From positions 2,666,001 to 2,730,000 of the forward strand of contig CP018628.1 in the NCBI GenBank assembly GCA_002271215.1: DNA of 64,000 nucleotides, in the 5' to 3' direction. The stretch is from Lelliottia jeotgali. Lineage in GTDB: Bacteria > Pseudomonadota > Gammaproteobacteria > Enterobacterales > Enterobacteriaceae. Shown piece by piece: positions 59,389 to 64,000 of the stretch (the stretch's first letter is position 1; every line of letters begins with the position of its first letter). The position numbers and the translations under genes were made by a program. Under the pieces are notes generated by a model. The model saw only the letters and a program-made list of their open reading frames with translations, ran no database searches and was not told the origin of the DNA.

Positions 59389-60801
59389 ATGGCAAGTGTT
59401 TCAACGCTGGGAATTGGCTCAGGTTTAAAGTTAGGGGACATTCTCGACAGCCTGACAACCGCAGAAAAAGCGCGGCTCACCCCAATTACCAAGCAACAGA
59501 CGTCTTATACCGCCAAGCTCAGCGCTTACGGCACGTTGAATAGCGCATTGAGCGCCTTCCAGACCGCTAACACCGCGCTGAACAAAGCCGATCTGTTTAG
59601 CTCCACAACAACGGCGAGCAGCAGCAGTGCGTTCAGCGCCACCACCGCTGGCGGTGCCATTGCCGGTAAATATTCTATTAGCGTGTCTCAGCTTGCTCAG
59701 GCGCAAACCCTGACCACGCGCAATACGCAGCCAGACAACAAAACAGCGATTGCCACTGCCGACAGTAAAATTACCATTCAGCAAGGCGGCGATAAAAAAC
59801 CGGTTACGATTGATATCAGCGCGGCAAACTCGTCATTGACGGGCATTCGCGATGCGATCAACAAAGCCGAGGCGGGCGTAACGGCCAGCGTTATCAACGT
59901 CGGTAACGGTGAGTATCGTCTGTCGATTACCTCTGCGGATACCGGTGCAGACAACGCCATGACGTTAACCGTTAGCGGTGACACGGCATTGCAAAGCTTT
60001 ATGGGCTACAACGGCACCAGCACGGATGCCAGCAACGGGATGCTGGAAAGCGTCACGGCGCAAAACGCCAAGCTGAAGGTCAACAACGTTGATATCGAAA
60101 ACAGCAGCAACACCATCAGTGATGCGCTCGAAGGTATCACCCTGAACCTGAGTGATACCACGTCGGGTAACCAAACCCTGACCATCACCAAAGACACGTC
60201 AAAAGCTGAAACTGCGCTGAAAGCCTGGGTTGATGCCTATAACACGTTGCAGGACAGCTTTGCGTCACTGACCAAATATACCGCTGTGGACGCGGGTACC
60301 GATGCGCAAGATACCAGCAACGGTGCACTTATTGGTGACAGTACTCTGCGGACCATTCAGACCCAGTTGAAAGGGATGCTGAGCAGCTCCGCCGGTGGAA
60401 CTACCATCAAAACGCTGTCGCAAATTGGGATTACTACCGACCCTAAAACCGGCAAGCTGGAACTCGACAGCGACAAAATGAAAACCGCCCTGACCAACAA
60501 CGCTGCAGGCGTCAAGGATCTGGTGGTGGGTGACGGTAAAACCACCGGCATCACCACCACGATGGGCAGCAATCTGACCAGCTGGCTTTCGAGCAAAGGC
60601 ATTATTCAAGCGGCAAAAGATGGTGTCAGTAAAACGCTGAACAATCTGACCGAACAGTACAACAGCACCAGTGACCGTATTGACGCATTAGTGGCGCAGT
60701 ACAAAGCGCAATTTACCCAGCTGGACGTCATGATGAGCAAGCTGAACACCACCAGCGACTATCTGACGCAGCAGTTTGCTACCACCACCACTAAAAGCTA
60801 A
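59389..60801 (+). CDS. fliD: FliD filament cap protein
   Basis: Cap (HAP2) that folds flagellin at the growing filament tip. 470 residues, close to the E. coli 468. Start MASVSTLGIGSGLKLGDILDSL with AAGGAA upstream. N-terminal D0/D1 with the coiled-coil heptads (LSAYGTLNSALSAFQTANTAL), variable middle, and C-terminal YNSTSDRIDALVAQYKAQFTQLDVMMSKLN ending TTTTKS. Overall residues 100-300 differ freely, as usual for the exposed domains. Confidence 0.96.
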   Translation: MASVSTLGIGSGLKLGDILDSLTTAEKARLTPITKQQTSYTAKLSAYGTLNSALSAFQTANTALNKADLFSSTTTASSSSAFSATTAGGAIAGKYSISVSQLAQAQTLTTRNTQPDNKTAIATADSKITIQQGGDKKPVTIDISAANSSLTGIRDAINKAEAGVTASVINVGNGEYRLSITSADTGADNAMTLTVSGDTALQSFMGYNGTSTDASNGMLESVTAQNAKLKVNNVDIENSSNTISDALEGITLNLSDTTSGNQTLTITKDTSKAETALKAWVDAYNTLQDSFASLTKYTAVDAGTDAQDTSNGALIGDSTLRTIQTQLKGMLSSSAGGTTIKTLSQIGITTDPKTGKLELDSDKMKTALTNNAAGVKDLVVGDGKTTGITTTMGSNLTSWLSSKGIIQAAKDGVSKTLNNLTEQYNSTSDRIDALVAQYKAQFTQLDVMMSKLNTTSDYLTQQFATTTTKS

Positions 60802-60821
60802 TACGAACAGAGGGTAATAAC

Positions 60822-61232
60822 ATGTACGGCGCAAAAGGCACCCAGGCCTACGCAAAAATTGAAGTTGAAAGCGCGGTGATGAGCGCCAGCCAGCAACAGC
60901 TGGTTATCATGCTATTTGACGGAGCCCTCAGCGCGCTGGTTCGCGCCCGCCTGTTTTTACAGGACGGCAATATTCCGGCAAAAGGCCAGTCTCTCTCGAA
61001 AGCGATCAACATTATCGAAAATGGGCTCAAGATTGGCTTAGTGGAAGAGAGCAGCGATGAACTGACGCAGAACCTCATCGCGCTCTACGCCTACATGGTC
61101 AGACGTCTTCTGCATGCCAATCTGAATAATGATGCCAGCGCCATCGAAGAGGTGGAAAACCTGCTGCGCAATATTGCTGATGGGTGGAAGGAAGCAGCCG
61201 GTTCGCCTCATCTTCTTCAGGATGCCGTTTAA
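60822..61232 (+). CDS. fliS: FliS flagellin export chaperone
   Basis: Cytoplasmic chaperone that binds the FliC C-terminus and prevents early polymerisation. 136 residues, [28 protein letters not shown], four-helix bundle. Stop overlaps the fliT start (TAATG). Confidence 0.96.
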   Translation: MYGAKGTQAYAKIEVESAVMSASQQQLVIMLFDGALSALVRARLFLQDGNIPAKGQSLSKAINIIENGLKIGLVEESSDELTQNLIALYAYMVRRLLHANLNNDASAIEEVENLLRNIADGWKEAAGSPHLLQDAV

Positions 61233-61606
61233 TGAGTACAGCACCGCAACTCTATACCCTTTATCAACAGCTGCTTGATCAAAGCAAATTGATGCTGCGA
61301 CTTGCCAGTCAGGGATTGTGGGACGAACTGATCGCCTGTGAAACCGATTATGTTAATGCGGTGCATTCGCTATCCCGAATCACGCAAGAGGTTGAGCCGT
61401 CTGCCCAGGTGCAGGAACAACTCAGACCGACGCTGCGCGTGATCCTTGAGAATGAACGACAGGTAAAAGTTCTGTTACAGAGCCGAATGGATGAACTGGC
61501 AAAGCTGGTGGGTCAGACATCAATTCAAAAATCAGTGCTTTCCACCTATGGTAACCAGGGCGGGCACGTTCTGGTCCCACAGCAAAATGCCGATCTTAAT
61601 CAGTAA
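61232..61606 (+). CDS. fliT: FliT FliD chaperone and FlhDC anti-activator
   Basis: Chaperone for the cap protein and feedback inhibitor of FlhDC. Start at ATG 61232 ([21 protein letters not shown]), overlapping the fliS stop; 124 residues against about 121 in E. coli. Helical throughout. Third gene of fliDST. Confidence 0.94.
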   Translation: MSTAPQLYTLYQQLLDQSKLMLRLASQGLWDELIACETDYVNAVHSLSRITQEVEPSAQVQEQLRPTLRVILENERQVKVLLQSRMDELAKLVGQTSIQKSVLSTYGNQGGHVLVPQQNADLNQ

Positions 61607-61701
61607 ACTCACCTGACGTACGAAAATCCTCTCTTCGTACGCCAGGCATTTCTGCGCTTCGTATCCCATACTAGAGATTCCCCGTCTTATGGAGATGCTG
61701 C

Positions 61702-63189
61702 ATGCACAACCCCACCCTATTACAATGTTTTCACTGGTATTACCCCACGGGCGGTGAACTGTGGCGGGAAGTGACCGCACTGGCCCCGAATCTCAACGAA
61801 ATCGGCATTAACATGATTTGGCTGCCACCGGCGTACAAAGGCGCATCGGGCGGCTATTCCGTCGGATACGACTCTTACGATCTGTTCGATCTCGGTGAGT
61901 TTGATCAGAAAGGTTCAGTGCCAACCAAATACGGCGATAAAGCCCAGTTGCTGGAAGCGATTGACGCGTTAAAAAGCAATGAGATCGCCGTACTGCTGGA
62001 CGTGGTGGTGAACCACAAAATGGGCGCAGATGAGAAAGAGTCGATCCGCGTGCAGCGGGTGAATGAGCAGGACAGAACGCAGATTGACGACGAGGTGATC
62101 GAATGTGAGGCCTGGACGCGGTACACCTTCCCGGTTCGCGCCGGGCAGTATTCCGAGTTTATCTGGGATTACAAATGCTTCAGCGGCATCGATCACATTG
62201 AAAACCCCAACGAAGACAGCATCTTCAAAATCGTGAATGATTACACCGGCGACGGCTGGAACGATCAGGTCGATGATGAGATGGGGAATTTCGACTACCT
62301 GATGGGCGAAAACATCGATTTTCGCAATCATGCAGTCACCGAAGAATTGAAATACTGGGCGCGCTGGGTGATGGATCAAACGCACTGCGACGGTTTTCGC
62401 CTCGATGCGGTAAAACATATTCCCGCATGGTTCTATAAAGAGTGGATCGAACACGTTCAGGAAGTTGCGCCCAAGCCGCTGTTTATTGTGGCCGAATACT
62501 GGTCGCATGAAGTCGACAAACTGCAGCAATATATCGAGCAGGTGGAAGGCAAAACTATGCTGTTCGATGCGCCATTGCAGATGAAATTCCATGAAGCGTC
62601 CCGCCAGGGCCGCGACTACGACATGAGCCAGATTTTCACCGGCACGCTGGTCGAAGCCGATCCGTTCCACGCCGTGACGCTGGTCGCCAACCATGACACT
62701 CAGCCGTTACAGGCGCTGGAAGCCCCGGTCGAATCCTGGTTTAAACCACTGGCCTACGCCCTGATTTTGCTGCGTGAAAATGGCGTGCCGAGCGTATTTT
62801 ATCCGGATTTATTCGGTGCCAGCTATGAAGATACCGGCGGGGATGGTGAAACCTACCCTATCGTGATGCCGGTTATCGAACAGCTCCACGAACTGATCCT
62901 CGCACGCCAGCGCTTTGCCCACGGCGTGCAGACGCTATGGTTTGATCATCCGAACTGTATCGCCTTCAGCCGCAGCGGCACGGATGAAGATCCGGGCTGT
63001 GTCGTCGTGATGTCCAACGGGGACGATGGCGAAAAAGTGCTGTGTCTGGGGGAGAATTACGGTAACAGGAGCTGGCGAGATTTCCTTGGCAACCGTGAAG
63101 AAACCGTCACCACCGCCGCCGACGGCGAAGGGACATTCACCTGCAAAGGCGGCAGCGTGAGTATCTGGGTAATGGAGGATGTGTTGTAG
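61702..63189 (+). CDS. amyA: AmyA cytoplasmic alpha-amylase
   Basis: GH13 alpha-amylase hydrolysing maltodextrins, cytoplasmic (no signal peptide). 495 residues, the E. coli length, starting [23 protein letters not shown]13 motifs: [20 protein letters not shown] (nucleophile Asp), FIVAEYW (acid/base Glu) and LVANHDTQ (transition-state Asp). The C-terminal beta domain is complete. Same neighbour order as in E. coli. Confidence 0.97.
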   Translation: MHNPTLLQCFHWYYPTGGELWREVTALAPNLNEIGINMIWLPPAYKGASGGYSVGYDSYDLFDLGEFDQKGSVPTKYGDKAQLLEAIDALKSNEIAVLLDVVVNHKMGADEKESIRVQRVNEQDRTQIDDEVIECEAWTRYTFPVRAGQYSEFIWDYKCFSGIDHIENPNEDSIFKIVNDYTGDGWNDQVDDEMGNFDYLMGENIDFRNHAVTEELKYWARWVMDQTHCDGFRLDAVKHIPAWFYKEWIEHVQEVAPKPLFIVAEYWSHEVDKLQQYIEQVEGKTMLFDAPLQMKFHEASRQGRDYDMSQIFTGTLVEADPFHAVTLVANHDTQPLQALEAPVESWFKPLAYALILLRENGVPSVFYPDLFGASYEDTGGDGETYPIVMPVIEQLHELILARQRFAHGVQTLWFDHPNCIAFSRSGTDEDPGCVVVMSNGDDGEKVLCLGENYGNRSWRDFLGNREETVTTAADGEGTFTCKGGSVSIWVMEDVL

Positions 63190-63203
63190 CCTGGGGAAAT
63201 TTT

Positions 63204-63260
63204 GCCGGGTGGTGGCTGCGTCTTACCCGGCCTACAGTCCGATCTGTAGGCCGGATAAGC
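63204..63260. repeat. REP/BIME element
   Basis: GCCGGGTGGTGGCTGCGTC... and inverted GTAGGCCGGATAAGC between convergent amyA and yedD. Confidence 0.85.
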
Positions 63261-63268
63261 GAAAAAAT

Positions 63269-63685
63269 CTACTTCACCTGGCTCTCAAGCGGATTCTTGG
63301 TCAGGTAATCGGCGCATTCTACCGTCGGACGGTCGACGCGCTGCAATTCCATTCCATCATATTCCAGGGTGTTGCCATTGCGTTCAAGTGGGTAGATATC
63401 TAGCTTGCGGGTGACGTTATAAAAATCATCAGAACGCAGCATGATTTTACCGGGTACCGCCACCACGCGCTGCCACTGACGGCAGTCGAGAGTATCGCCC
63501 TCCTCCGTCACCACCAGCGTAGCAATCGCTTCCGGGCTGACCATTTTACTTTGCGGCCCTTTCGACTGCCAGTAACCCGCCAGATTTGAAGGAACAGGAT
63601 GCTTGATCACGTCCTGATAATTATCGACCTGTACACAACCGGTTAACGCCAGCAGTGCGCCAACCACAATACTTTTTTTCATCAT
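63269..63685 (-). CDS. yedD: YedD lipoprotein
   Basis: Predicted lipoprotein, 138 residues: MMKKSIVVGALLALTGC lipobox (LTGC, Cys17), then a small globular domain with one cysteine in DCRQWQ and one in VECADYL. Matches E. coli YedD; Rcs-related regulation is reported there. The yedE/yedF genes found beyond it in E. coli are absent here; fliE follows directly. Confidence 0.9.
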   Translation of the reverse strand: MMKKSIVVGALLALTGCVQVDNYQDVIKHPVPSNLAGYWQSKGPQSKMVSPEAIATLVVTEEGDTLDCRQWQRVVAVPGKIMLRSDDFYNVTRKLDIYPLERNGNTLEYDGMELQRVDRPTVECADYLTKNPLESQVK

Positions 63686-63765
63686 CTTTCCTGCCTGCGA
63701 AGAAAAAAAGATTGTGGCATTAAAGCGTTAAAGCCGCCAGCGTAAGATGGTTTTCGTCGCAGGAA

Positions 63766-64000
63766 CTACACCTGCATGCCCATGACTTCCTGGTAAGCCG
63801 TCACCAGCTTGTTACGTACCTGAATCCCCATCTGCAAAGAGACCGATGATTTTTGCAAATCGGTCATCACATCATTGAGCGCCACACCCGGTTCGCCGAG
63901 GGAGAATTTTTCTGCCTGCACGCGGGCCGCGTTTTGTGTGTCGCTGATGCGATCGAGTGCGGCGTGCAGTTGCCCTGCAAAGCTGACCGTCGATTGCGTA
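63766..64000 (-). CDS. fliE: FliE hook-basal body protein (5' end cut by window edge)
   Basis: Rod/MS-ring junction protein. The 77 C-terminal residues are in the window, ending [18 protein letters not shown], with [24 protein letters not shown] upstream; nearly identical to E. coli FliE. The first 25-30 residues and the promoter lie beyond base 64000. Confidence 0.96.
   Translation of the reverse strand, partial: TQSTVSFAGQLHAALDRISDTQNAARVQAEKFSLGEPGVALNDVMTDLQKSSVSLQMGIQVRNKLVTAYQEVMGMQV

Overview
The window is a chromosomal segment of a motile member of the Enterobacteriaceae. Gene order and protein sequences closely follow the Escherichia/Salmonella flagellar region III and its flanks (cheB to flhD, otsBA, araFGH, ftnB/ftnA, tyrP, tRNA-Leu/Cys/Gly, pgsA, uvrC, uvrY, sdiA, tcy, fliZA, fliC, fliDST, amyA, fliE). 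The accessory genes (Csu-type pili, extra transporters, a secreted RTX haem peroxidase) are not in E. coli K-12 and suggest an Enterobacter/Lelliottia/Leclercia/Kosakonia-like genus, but the sequence alone does not settle the genus.

Layout. 1-5250: end of the receptor/chemotaxis operon (tar, tap, cheR, cheB, minus strand), driven by a sigma-28 promoter. 5276-12188: accessory insert between the two chemotaxis operons, with a five-gene spore-coat-U (Csu-type) chaperone-usher pilus operon and a divergent DAACS-family symporter. 12272-17747: cheW, cheA, motB, motA, flhC, flhD. 17748-18542: long flhDC control region with a consensus CRP site and an RcsAB box. 18543-25797: uspC, otsBA, araFGH and a DJ-1/PfpI gene. 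26010-34749: ferritin segment (ftnB, yecJ, azuC, yecR, ftnA, yecH), enlarged by a DcuB-like transporter, a DHA2 efflux pump, an RpiB-like isomerase and a periplasmic-sensor HD-GYP protein. 34933-36895: tyrP with two TyrR boxes, then yecA.

36943-47575 is the most unusual part: a 1759-residue RTX protein whose N-terminal half is an animal-type haem peroxidase, its own type I secretion ATPase and membrane-fusion protein, and a divergent alpha/beta hydrolase, all between yecA and the 3' end of a tRNA-Leu gene. 47699-51238 holds three tRNAs, pgsA, uvrC and uvrY. 51708-56279 holds yecF, sdiA and the cystine uptake genes with D-cysteine desulfhydrase. 56365-61606 is fliZ, fliA, fliC and the divergent fliDST. 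The window ends with amyA, yedD and the 3' part of fliE.

How the genes work together. FlhDC is the master activator; FliA (sigma-28) then drives tar-tap-cheRB, fliC and fliDST, and CheA/CheW/CheR/CheB with MotAB turn receptor signals into motor output. The accessory inserts all lie at operon boundaries. They add surface attachment (Csu pili), c-di-GMP breakdown (HD-GYP), C4-dicarboxylate or amino-acid transport, and a secreted oxidative enzyme, so the region combines motility, attachment and competition functions.
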